From contig NZ_JAJDFX010000002.1 in NCBI RefSeq assembly GCF_024704385.1, forward strand, positions 558,001-622,000: a stretch of 64,000 bases of DNA. Direction: 5' to 3'. A model generated the notes under the pieces. The model ran no database searches. It was not told the origin of the DNA and saw only the letters and a program-made list of their open reading frames with translations. The stretch is from Cellulomonas sp. P24 (GTDB lineage: Bacteria > Actinomycetota > Actinomycetes > Actinomycetales > Cellulomonadaceae). The position numbers and the translations under genes are program-made. Shown one piece after another: positions 51,299 to 60,118 of the stretch (its first letter is position 1; each line of letters opens with the position of its first letter).

Positions 51299-53299
51299 AT
51301 GACGAGAAGTGGCATCGACCTCACCGACCTCGACCCCACCGTCCGGCCCCAGGACGACCTGTTCGGACACATGAACGGACGCTGGGTCGCCGCGCACGAG
51401 ATCCCTGCCGACCGTGCCATGGACGGCCAGTTCCGGATCCTGCACGACCAGGCCGAGCGCGACGTCCGCGACATCATCCTCGAGAGCGCCGAGCTCCCGA
51501 CGGCCGATGACGCGGCCGCGAGCGTCGAGTCGAAGATCGGTGCGCTCTACGCGAGCTTCATGGACACGGCCACGATCGCCGGGCTGGGCGGCACCCCTCT
51601 CCGCACGGACCTCGCCCTCGTCGACGACGCGACGGACCGTGCCGCCCTCACCGAGGCGCTCGGCGCGCTCCAGCGGACCGGTGCCGCCTCGGCCGTGAGC
51701 TTCTGGGTGGACAACGACGCCAAGAACCCCGACCGGTACGTCGTCGTCCTGCACCAGTCCGGGTTGGGCCTCCCCGACGAGTCGTACTACCGCGAGGACC
51801 GCTACGCCGACATCCGCACGGCCTACGTCGCCCACGTCGAGCGGATGCTGGGGCTCGCCGGCTACGAGGACGGCGCCAACGAGGCCGCGCGCGTGCTCGC
51901 GCTGGAGACCCGGCTCGCGGCCGCCCACTGGGACGTCGTCAAGGATCGCGACGCGGACCTGACCTACAACCCGACCACGCTGTCGACCCTTGCCGAGACG
52001 GCCGTGGGCTTCGACTGGCACGCCTGGGTGCGCGCGCTCGGTGCCCCGGCGGACGCGCTCGAGTCGCTCGTGGTGCGGGAGCCGTCGTTCGCGGCGGAGT
52101 TCGCCCGTGAGTGGACCGAGTTGGCCCTCGACGACTGGAGGGCCTGGCTGCGTTTCCACGTGGTCAGCTCGCGCGCACCGTACCTGTCGGACGAGTTCGT
52201 GGACGCCAACTTCGACTTCTACGGGCGCACGCTCACCGGCGCCGAGGAGCTCCGCGAGCGGTGGAAGCGGGGCGTGTCCGTGGTGCAGAGCGCTCTCGGC
52301 GAGGCCGTCGGCAAGGTGTACGTCGCCCGCCACTTCCCGCCGGGGCACAAGGCGAAGATGGAGGTCCTCGTCGCGAACCTCATCGAGGCGTACCGCGAGT
52401 CGATCACTGCCCTCGACTGGATGGGCGAGGACACCAAGGTCCGCGCGCTCGCCAAGCTCGACGCCTTCACACCGAAGATCGGTTACCCCGCACGGTGGCG
52501 CGACTACAGCACCCTCGTGGTCGCACCTGACGACCTCGTGGGCAACATCCGCCGCGCGAACGTGTTCGACCAGGACCGTGAGCTCGCGAAGATCGGCCGA
52601 CCGGTCGACCGTGACGAGTGGTTCATGACACCGCAGACCGTCAACGCGTACTACAACCCGGGTCTGAACGAGATCGTGTTCCCGGCGGCGATCCTCCAGC
52701 CGCCGTTCTTCGACCCCGAGGCAGACGACGCCGTGAACTACGGCGGGATCGGCGCGGTGATCGGGCACGAGATCGGGCACGGCTTCGACGACCAGGGCTC
52801 GAAGTACGACGGCACCGGTCGCCTCGAGGACTGGTGGACCGCGGACGACCGCGCCGAGTTCGAGACGCGCACGCGCGCCCTCATCGCGCAGTACGACGGC
52901 TTCCGGCCCCGCCAGCTGACCGACGACGCCACCGCGCACGTCAACGGCGCCTTGACCATCGGCGAGAACATCGGCGACCTCGGCGGCGTGTCGATCGCGC
53001 TCACCGCCTACCGGATCTCCCTCACGCACGCCGCCGGTCACCCGGTGGAGCTGGCCGACGCGCCGGTCGTGGACGGACTCAGCGGCCTCCAGCGGGTGTT
53101 CCTCGGGTGGGCCCGCACGTGGAGGTCGAAGGGGCGTGACGCGGAGATCCTTCGTCGCCTCGCGACCGACCCGCACTCCCCGGACGAGTTCCGCTGCAAC
53201 GGTGTGGTCCGGAACGTCGACGCGTTCTACGACGCCTACGACGTCCGTCCCGGTGACGCGCTCTACCTCGCCCCGGAGGATCGGGTCCGCATCTGGTGA
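51299..53299 (+). CDS. M13-family zinc metallopeptidase (PepO/neprilysin-like)
   Basis: A 666-residue endopeptidase. The zinc site is VIGHEIGHGFDDQGSKYD (HExxH) with the third ligand in ENIGDLGG, and NAYYNPGLNEIVFPAAILQP binds substrate. No signal peptide or membrane helix precedes the domain, so it appears cytosolic, as in many actinobacteria. ATG 51299 is near the divergent rpiB promoter. The C-terminus ends RVRIW, the family's usual end. Confidence 0.93.
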   Translation: MTRSGIDLTDLDPTVRPQDDLFGHMNGRWVAAHEIPADRAMDGQFRILHDQAERDVRDIILESAELPTADDAAASVESKIGALYASFMDTATIAGLGGTPLRTDLALVDDATDRAALTEALGALQRTGAASAVSFWVDNDAKNPDRYVVVLHQSGLGLPDESYYREDRYADIRTAYVAHVERMLGLAGYEDGANEAARVLALETRLAAAHWDVVKDRDADLTYNPTTLSTLAETAVGFDWHAWVRALGAPADALESLVVREPSFAAEFAREWTELALDDWRAWLRFHVVSSRAPYLSDEFVDANFDFYGRTLTGAEELRERWKRGVSVVQSALGEAVGKVYVARHFPPGHKAKMEVLVANLIEAYRESITALDWMGEDTKVRALAKLDAFTPKIGYPARWRDYSTLVVAPDDLVGNIRRANVFDQDRELAKIGRPVDRDEWFMTPQTVNAYYNPGLNEIVFPAAILQPPFFDPEADDAVNYGGIGAVIGHEIGHGFDDQGSKYDGTGRLEDWWTADDRAEFETRTRALIAQYDGFRPRQLTDDATAHVNGALTIGENIGDLGGVSIALTAYRISLTHAAGHPVELADAPVVDGLSGLQRVFLGWARTWRSKGRDAEILRRLATDPHSPDEFRCNGVVRNVDAFYDAYDVRPGDALYLAPEDRVRIW

Positions 53300-53306
53300 G
53301 ACCAGG

Positions 53307-53340
53307 CGCGCGGCCGACCCGGCCCCGGGTCGGCCGCGCG
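53307..53340. terminator. Bidirectional terminator hairpin
   Basis: CGCGCGGCCGACCC (53307-53320) pairs perfectly with GGGTCGGCCGCGCG (53327-53340) around a six-base loop, between the convergent peptidase and the secreted-protein gene. Confidence 0.8.
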
Positions 53341-53348
53341 GTGACAGG

Positions 53349-53870
53349 TCAGTCCTTCGGCGGGTCCTGCAGCGAGTAGGTCTGGCGCGCGATCGAGAAG
53401 CCCTGGCCCGTGGTGTCGTTCCAGCAGGTCATCGCCGCGGTCGAGCTCTCGCACGTGTACCCGTGCACCGAGGTCCTCCGCCCGTAGTCGAGCACCGCGA
53501 CGTCCTGGCCGGCGACCTCCGGTGCCGGGCCGTCGGGGCACGGCATCGCGGAGCCGGTCGCGTCGACCATCACGACGTGCCCGACCGGTCCCGTGCAGCC
53601 GTTGATCGCCGGCGGGGTGAACGTGATGCTCGCGATCGTGCAGGTGGCACCGTCGGCGGTGATCGTGCACGCGATGTTGCGGCTCGGTGAGGCGAACACC
53701 GAGAGCGACTCGTGCGTCGTGGGGCTCGTCGACGGGCTCGCCGAGGTGGTCGGCGACGCCCCGGTCGTCGCCGACGTGCTGCCGGATCCGGTGCCGCGCG
53801 CGAGCGTGACCACGATGAGGACGAGCAGCCCGAGGACGAGGACGGCGTCGATCGCCGCGAACGTCCGCAT
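53349..53870 (-). CDS. Membrane-anchored cysteine-rich protein (DUF6636-like)
   Basis: A 173-residue protein with an N-terminal helix (IDAVLVLGLLVLIVVTLA), a Ser/Thr/Ala-rich linker to about residue 55, and an extracytoplasmic domain with six cysteines (NIACTI, ATCTIA, GCTG, MPCPDG, YTCESS, MTCWND) and GQGFSIARQTYSL. The pattern SPSxNIxC ... YTCxS ... TCWN ... GFxIAR resembles the secreted DUF6636 group of actinobacteria. Function is unknown. Its start at 53870 has no clear ribosome-binding site, so the N-terminus is tentative. Confidence 0.65.
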   Translation of the reverse strand: MRTFAAIDAVLVLGLLVLIVVTLARGTGSGSTSATTGASPTTSASPSTSPTTHESLSVFASPSRNIACTITADGATCTIASITFTPPAINGCTGPVGHVVMVDATGSAMPCPDGPAPEVAGQDVAVLDYGRRTSVHGYTCESSTAAMTCWNDTTGQGFSIARQTYSLQDPPKD

Positions 53871-54033
53871 GCCGGGTGAGAGCGTCCGCCAGGACAGCCC
53901 CGACGTCCACCGCGGCTCCTGCCCCGTCGACTCCCCCTACCATCGATCTCCCTCCGTGCGGCTCGGACGCCGCGCGGACCAGCATCACACGCACACGCGA
54001 TCCGGGCCATCGCGTCACGACCGGTGGACTCCC

Positions 54034-54708
54034 TCAGTCGAAGACGGGCCCCTGCCGCCGGGTGCGCTTGAGCTCGTAGAAGCCCGGAGTCGCCGCGACC
54101 AGGACGACACCGTCCCAGAGTCGTCCGGCGGCCTCCCCTCGAGGTGCCGGTGTCACGACCGGACCGAAGAACGCGGTGCCGTCGAACGCCACGACCGGCG
54201 TGCCGACGTCCTCGCCCACCAGGGAGATGCCCTCCTGGTGCGAGGCCCGCAGCACGGCGTCGTACGCCTCGGACGTCGCCGCGGCGGCGAGCCCGACCGG
54301 GAGCCCGACCTCGGCCAACGCCTCGACCAGCACCGCGTCGTAGTCACTGCGGCCTCCCGGGTGGAGTCGGGTGCCGATGGCGTCGTACAGCGGCTTGACG
54401 TGCTCGTCGCCGTGCTCGACAGCAGCCGCGACAACCACACGCACCGGTCCCCACGCCCGGTCGAGGAACGCACGGTAGTCGGCCGGCAGGTCCCGTCCCT
54501 CGTTGAGGACGGACAGGCTCATCACGTGCCAGCGCACCGAGATGTCCCGGACCTTCTCGACCTCGCCGATCCACCGGGACGTCATCCACGCCCACGGGCA
54601 CACCGGGTCGAACCAGAAGTCCGCGACCGCTCTCGTCGAGCCGGACGGTGCCGCCCCGGAGGCGAACTCGCTGGTGGTGGTCGTGCGGGCGGCGGAGGTG
54701 CCGTTCAT
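54034..54708 (-). CDS. Rv2466c-family mycothiol-dependent nitroreductase-like protein
   Basis: A 224-residue DsbA-fold protein. [20 protein letters not shown] and [12 protein letters not shown] and [11 protein letters not shown] follow mycobacterial Rv2466c closely, as do [13 protein letters not shown] and ELKRTRR near the end. In Rv2466c the active site is CPWC; here the second Cys is Ala (CPWA), so it is a monothiol. It probably reduces substrates with mycothiol. ATG 54708 starts after a Thr-rich leader of 26 residues. Confidence 0.82.
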   Translation of the reverse strand: MNGTSAARTTTTSEFASGAAPSGSTRAVADFWFDPVCPWAWMTSRWIGEVEKVRDISVRWHVMSLSVLNEGRDLPADYRAFLDRAWGPVRVVVAAAVEHGDEHVKPLYDAIGTRLHPGGRSDYDAVLVEALAEVGLPVGLAAAATSEAYDAVLRASHQEGISLVGEDVGTPVVAFDGTAFFGPVVTPAPRGEAAGRLWDGVVLVAATPGFYELKRTRRQGPVFD

Positions 54709-54841
54709 CGAACTCCTCGGTGGCGGACGCGCGAGCGTCGGCCCGCTCGCAGGAGCACCAGGATCACACGGGCGCGAGCGCTCTCGCGCCCGTGGTCGTG
54801 TACATGGGGCTCCCCGCTGACGTCATGCCTAGGGTGGCGGG

Positions 54842-55601
<760 letters not shown>

Positions 55602-55626
55602 GGGACATGCGGGAATTCATCGGGAG

Positions 55627-55648
55627 AACCCTAGGGGAAACCCTAGGG
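55627..55648. repeat. Two CCCTAGGG palindromes 12 bases apart
   Basis: AACCCTAGGG occurs at 55627-55636 and 55639-55648. The pair lies upstream of tRNA-Arg and may overlap its promoter, or mark an island boundary. Confidence 0.5.
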
Positions 55649-55709
55649 AAAACTCCGCTGGTCCGCATGACTCGGGGACCAGGGTACGCGGGTCGGCCGG
55701 ATCCGCCTC

Positions 55710-56231
55710 CTACTGGTCCGCGCTAGTGCGCGGGGTGTGCGCGCTCGCGCACCGACGCCCCCCGTCCGCACCCACGCCAGCCGTCATCGCGTCGACTAGG
55801 CGGCCCAGATGGTCGTGTTCCTCCTTGTCGAGAGCCCCCAGGGTGTGCGCGACGCGCCCGAATCGGCAACCTTCCGAGGAGTCGCTGCCCCACCAGAGCA
55901 CCCAGTCGCGAAGTACAGCGTCGATCACCTTGCGAGGCTGACCCCGAACCGTCGATCGGACAACGTAGATCCGGTCGAACGCCCACGCGAGGCGGAACAA
56001 CGCCTCGGTGAGCTCGTTAGCCGTCGCATCGCCGGGCAGACGCGAAGCTGTATCGCACCGCACCCATGGCTGGCTGCCGAGCAGGTGGCGAGCCAGCGCG
56101 ATCTCCCCAGTAGTGGCGTAGTCGAGCAGACGCTCGGCGCGCTCGAAGTCAGCGCGACGGTGCTGCAGGAAAGCCAGATAGGTTCCGACAGCAGCAACGA
56201 CAACCGAGACGATGGAAGCAAAGACGGTCAT
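55710..56231 (-). CDS. Single-pass membrane protein at end of restriction operon (unknown)
   Basis: Not a recognised family. The 173-residue protein has an N-terminal helix (MTVFASIVSVVVAAVGTYLA) followed by a cytosolic helical region with QHRRADFERAERLLDYATTGEIALARHLLG, AFDRIYVVRSTVRGQ and RDWVLWWGSD. ATG 56231 is chosen over GTG 56240 with GAGG about 10 bases upstream. It follows hsdM by 48 bases on the same strand and may belong to that operon. Its role, if any, in defence is unknown. Confidence 0.7.
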   Translation of the reverse strand: MTVFASIVSVVVAAVGTYLAFLQHRRADFERAERLLDYATTGEIALARHLLGSQPWVRCDTASRLPGDATANELTEALFRLAWAFDRIYVVRSTVRGQPRKVIDAVLRDWVLWWGSDSSEGCRFGRVAHTLGALDKEEHDHLGRLVDAMTAGVGADGGRRCASAHTPRTSADQ

Positions 56232-56279
56232 CGCGCGCACACCTCGAGGCGAGGCATGCCGGCCGGCACCTCGCCTCTC

Positions 56280-57764
56280 TCACCCATTGGTGGCTGCCGC
56301 AGCTTCCAGCGCCGCAGCGACCGCCTCGAACTCCGCAAGTGCCGCCGTGAGGTCCTCGACGATCTCGCGAGCGATGACCTCGGGTGCGGGCAGGTTGTCC
56401 AAGTCTTCGAGGGACTCGTCGCGCAGCCAGGTGATGTCGAGGTTGGCCTTGTCGCGGGCGACGAGCTCGTCGTAGGCGAAGGAGTGGAACCGCTCGGTCT
56501 CCACCCGCTCGGAGTGCGGGCGACCCGGTGCGTAGGAGTCGACGAAGTCATCAAGGTGCGCCCGCGTGAGGGTGTTCTGCTTGAGAGTGAAGTGCTGGTT
56601 GGTGCGCAGGTCGTAGATCCACAACCGCTCGGTCCACGGGCGCTCGGCCGCGGGCTTCTTGTCGAAGAACAGCACGTTGGCCTTGACCCCCTGGGCATAG
56701 AAGATCCCCGTGGGTAGGCGCAGCATCGTGTGCAGGTCAAAGTCGCGCAGCAGTCGGCGCCGCAGGACCTCACCGGCACCGCCCTCGAAGAGCACGTTGT
56801 CCGGGAGTACCACCGCGGCCCGACCGTTGATGTCCAAGATCGTGGCGATGTGCTGCAGGAAGTTCAGCTGCTTGTTGGAGGTCGTGACGACGAAGTCCTG
56901 GCGCTCGATCTCCCGGTCCTCGCGGACCTCGCGCCCGTCGGCACCCACCATCGTCATGGACGACTTGCGACCAAAGGGCGGATTCGACAAGACCACGGAC
57001 CATCGGCGGCCCGGATCAGCGATCAGGGAGTCCTTGACCTCGATGAGCGACTCCCCGGTGGCCTCACCGATGCCGTGCAGCAGAAGGTTCATCGCGGCAA
57101 GCCGCGCCGTGCCGTCCACGAGCTCCACGCCGTGCACGAAGGTGTCGCGCAGATGCACTCGCTCCGGAGGAGTCATGGACTCGGCGCCACGCGAGGCGTA
57201 GGCGTGTGCGGCCAGCATCATGCCGGCCGTTCCGCAGGCGGGGTCGGTGCAGGTGTCGCTGACGGTGGGTTGCAGGCAATCCACCATGGCCTGAATGATC
57301 GAGCGCGGCGTGAAGTACTGGCCCGCGCCGGACTTCACATCCTCGGCCCCCCGCGACAAGAGCGATTCGTAGGCGTCGCCTTTGATGTCCACGCCGGCCT
57401 GGGACCACTGTTCGGCGTCGATCAGATCGTGGATGAGGCGCTTGAGCTTGGCCGGGTCTTGGATCCGGTTCTGCGCCTTGCGGAAGATCGTCCCCAGCGT
57501 CCCAGGCTGCCGGGCGAGCCCCAGCAAGATCCGGGTGTACTCGACCTCGAGCTGGACCCCGTCGGCGTCCAGGAGTCGCTGCCAGGAGAACTCTTCCGGT
57601 ACGACCTGCTCGGGTCGCAGCGGGCGCGTCGCGCGCTCGTGCGCCATCTTGAGAAACAGCAGGTACGTCAGTTGCTCGGTGTACTCCAGCGTGCCGACAC
57701 CGTCGTCGCGCAGCACGTTGCAGTACGACCACAGCTTGTCGACAAGTCGACGGGCGTCAGCCAC
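56280..57764 (-). CDS. hsdM: Type I restriction-modification DNA methyltransferase subunit HsdM
   Basis: N6-adenine methyltransferase. The 494-residue protein has motif I DPACGTAGMMLAA for AdoMet and motif IV NPPFGRKSS for the target base, an N-terminal helical domain (KLWSYCNVLRDDG) and a C-terminal HsdS-binding coiled part. GTG 57764 follows AAGGAGAA. It lies after the mrr-type gene and before the membrane-protein gene. Confidence 0.95.
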   Translation of the reverse strand: MADARRLVDKLWSYCNVLRDDGVGTLEYTEQLTYLLFLKMAHERATRPLRPEQVVPEEFSWQRLLDADGVQLEVEYTRILLGLARQPGTLGTIFRKAQNRIQDPAKLKRLIHDLIDAEQWSQAGVDIKGDAYESLLSRGAEDVKSGAGQYFTPRSIIQAMVDCLQPTVSDTCTDPACGTAGMMLAAHAYASRGAESMTPPERVHLRDTFVHGVELVDGTARLAAMNLLLHGIGEATGESLIEVKDSLIADPGRRWSVVLSNPPFGRKSSMTMVGADGREVREDREIERQDFVVTTSNKQLNFLQHIATILDINGRAAVVLPDNVLFEGGAGEVLRRRLLRDFDLHTMLRLPTGIFYAQGVKANVLFFDKKPAAERPWTERLWIYDLRTNQHFTLKQNTLTRAHLDDFVDSYAPGRPHSERVETERFHSFAYDELVARDKANLDITWLRDESLEDLDNLPAPEVIAREIVEDLTAALAEFEAVAAALEAAAATNG

Positions 57765-57818
57765 TGTTCCGTTCTCCTTCTTCGGTTCGGATGAGGCTCA
57801 TCAGCACGCGTTGCCGGT

Positions 57819-58850
57819 TCATGTGTCCGCTGCATCGTCCACGGCAAGCACCGACGTGAGCGGCATCCGCGCACGCCAGCCAGCCCCCAACGCGTCGTAG
57901 TGCTGAAGCACAAGACCGACGACGTCCTCTCCCGTGAGCAACCGCAGACCGCTGCGCTGACGCTCGATCGCCAACGCCTCCTTGCTGTAGCCGCCAAGAG
58001 TGACGAACAACGACAGCTCGCCTGGGCCCTGCGTGCCGATGAGCTGCTGGACCTCCGGGGCGCCGATGGTCCCCGTCAGGTGCTTGCACTGCACCTTGAT
58101 CAACGGCGGTTCGACACCCAGCAGGTCGCGGTGAGCGATCACGTCCACACCGCCGTCCTGCGAGTACGCCGTCACGCGCGCCTGGTAGCCCAGCGCGCGC
58201 AGCAGATCGGCCGTGAACTCCTCGAACTCCCGGTGACTGAGCCGGTGGTGGAGCGTCTCGAGAACGAAGTCTCGCGTGTGCCTGTCAATACGCGAGGCGC
58301 GCGGCTCATCCGAGACCTCGTCGACCGCCGTCGCCTCGGCGACAGCCTCGACCGTGCGAGTCACGTCCTCCACCGACGCGCCCTCCGCTGCGGAGAGGGC
58401 CGCGCGGAACTCGTCGTCGTGCTTACGGATCCCGAAGACCGTCAGGAACGCGCCGAGCTCGTACAAGGCAGGCTGAGAGAACACCGTCCGCGAGACACCC
58501 ACCCTCTTCCATTCCACGCGGCGGCGGTTCCGGTGGGTCTCGGCGCCCGGCACGAACTCGTAGTCGCCCGAGACGACGCCGAGGCTGATCGTGCTGTCGG
58601 GCTTGTAGGGCGCGACCACGATGTCACCCGGCTGCATCTCGTCCCTGAACCGGATGAGGATCCCGGCCCACCCGGCGATCGCGTTGGGCCTGCGGTCCGG
58701 GAACGTGCGGGACAGGACGGCCTTGATCTCCTCTCGGGTGCCGCCGATCTCCCGGAGGTCGCCCAGTTCGTCCCAGCCGATGCTGACGAACCCTTCGTCG
58801 ACGAGTTCCGTCGTGAGCGTGTCGTTGTGGACGCCCCACACGTTCGTCAT
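57819..58850 (-). CDS. Mrr-type restriction endonuclease with N-terminal recognition domain
   Basis: A 343-residue protein. The C-terminal PD-(D/E)xK nuclease is Mrr-like: EFEEFTADLLRALGYQA, QDGGVDVIAHRD, and KVQCKH. The N-terminal part (NVWGVHNDTLTTELVDEGFV, SIGWDELGDL, GDIVVAPYKPDSTISLGVV) is the domain seen before Mrr nucleases in restriction systems and may read modified DNA. ATG 58850 overlaps the hsdS stop (58847-58850), so it is coupled to hsdS. The longer frame upstream is inside hsdS. Confidence 0.85.
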   Translation of the reverse strand: MTNVWGVHNDTLTTELVDEGFVSIGWDELGDLREIGGTREEIKAVLSRTFPDRRPNAIAGWAGILIRFRDEMQPGDIVVAPYKPDSTISLGVVSGDYEFVPGAETHRNRRRVEWKRVGVSRTVFSQPALYELGAFLTVFGIRKHDDEFRAALSAAEGASVEDVTRTVEAVAEATAVDEVSDEPRASRIDRHTRDFVLETLHHRLSHREFEEFTADLLRALGYQARVTAYSQDGGVDVIAHRDLLGVEPPLIKVQCKHLTGTIGAPEVQQLIGTQGPGELSLFVTLGGYSKEALAIERQRSGLRLLTGEDVVGLVLQHYDALGAGWRARMPLTSVLAVDDAADT

Positions 58851-60118
58851 ACCGAGACCATCTCCTCTGCGCGATCGAGATCGGACGTGCGACCGGTGAG
58901 GCGGCCCGCGAACGCGGCGGCGAGCAATGCGCGCCGGAGGGATGCCCCCCGCTTTGCTGACGTCAAGATGGCCGCTTCGAGGCCTGTCAAGTCGGAGTCC
59001 ACGTCTTCGGCGCGCGAGACGATCTGGCGTTGCGTCGCGAGATCGGGAACTGGCACTCGAAGGCTCGAGATCGCCCCTTGGTCGATCTTCGGCATCGAGC
59101 CTGCAAGGCCCTTTGCCCTCGACCGCAGGGCTCTGTGGGCCCGCTCGCTTTGCATTGCCAGACACAGGTACTCCGGCTCGACGCGCGAGGTGTCCGTGCG
59201 GAGGCGGATCAGGAGATCGGGGAAGATCGCCCAGTTGCGTGGTCCGCGGTAGATGGCCGTCGAACCAACAAGATCTGGGGTGTTTGAGCGTTGGACGAGG
59301 ATGTCGCCCGGCTCCAACCAGAGGTCGCGTACGCGCTCGGGTGACGCACTCGTGATCTTGCTGAACTCGTCGGTGAACGTTCGTCGAGTAACCGCCGTCA
59401 GCGTCAGCGTCCTGATGCCATTGCCGGCAAGCGCTCGCGCGGAGTGGCCGTTTCGCATCACCTCCCGCAGGAGATCGCCCACCGAGGCGAGTCTGGCTTC
59501 GGGCGTCCAGATCGCCTGATCCGTGATCGATCGCGCGAGCGCCGCAGCCCTGGCCTTGCTCGACTCGAGGCTGTCTGCAGCCGCGTCGAGTCGGGAGAGG
59601 TGGTCTTCGAGGATGTCGACGATCCGCCGCTGCTCGTCGAAGGGCGGGAGAGGCACGATGGTGTCCTCGACGACCCGCGCCTTCAAGTTGTTGATGTTAG
59701 TTCCACGGGCCGCGGCACTCCAGGAGTCCCTTACATGCTGAGAGGCTACGAAGTGCGCGAGGTATCTGGGATGCACGCTCTCCCGCGGCCGGATCGCGAG
59801 ACAGAACGCGCCGAAGGTTCCTTCCCACTCCGTCAGGAGCTGTCGACTTTTGCCTACGACCGAGATCGAGCCGCTCGACGAGGCGACCACAATGTCATTG
59901 CGACGCAGGACCTGAAGCGGCTTGACCACCTCGGCAGGCACGTACACCAGATCTGCGACGAGCTCCAGCCGGTCCGTGATGTTGGTCGCCCGAAGGAGCG
60001 GAATCCGACCCGGCGCAGGTTCGCTACTTGCTTGGCGCTTCTCGTACGTCACGCCACGATGCGTTGTCGCGACGTCACGTAGCGGCGCGGCGGTCCATTG
60101 AGCCGGAAGTTCGATCAC
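58847..60118 (-). CDS. hsdS: Type I restriction-modification specificity subunit HsdS
   Basis: The DNA-recognition subunit of 423 residues has two target-recognition domains, about residues 1-160 and 215-385, each followed by a conserved helix: PLPPFDEQRRIVDILEDHLS and VPVPDLATQRQIVSRAEDV. GTG 60118 overlaps the hsdR stop (60115-60118). It sets the recognition sequence for both HsdR and HsdM. Confidence 0.93.
   Translation of the reverse strand: MIELPAQWTAAPLRDVATTHRGVTYEKRQASSEPAPGRIPLLRATNITDRLELVADLVYVPAEVVKPLQVLRRNDIVVASSSGSISVVGKSRQLLTEWEGTFGAFCLAIRPRESVHPRYLAHFVASQHVRDSWSAAARGTNINNLKARVVEDTIVPLPPFDEQRRIVDILEDHLSRLDAAADSLESSKARAAALARSITDQAIWTPEARLASVGDLLREVMRNGHSARALAGNGIRTLTLTAVTRRTFTDEFSKITSASPERVRDLWLEPGDILVQRSNTPDLVGSTAIYRGPRNWAIFPDLLIRLRTDTSRVEPEYLCLAMQSERAHRALRSRAKGLAGSMPKIDQGAISSLRVPVPDLATQRQIVSRAEDVDSDLTGLEAAILTSAKRGASLRRALLAAAFAGRLTGRTSDLDRAEEMVSV

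Noticed and set aside
58851-59165. N-terminal extension of the Mrr-type gene
   Set aside because: It lies inside hsdS; ATG 58850 overlaps the hsdS stop in a typical coupling.
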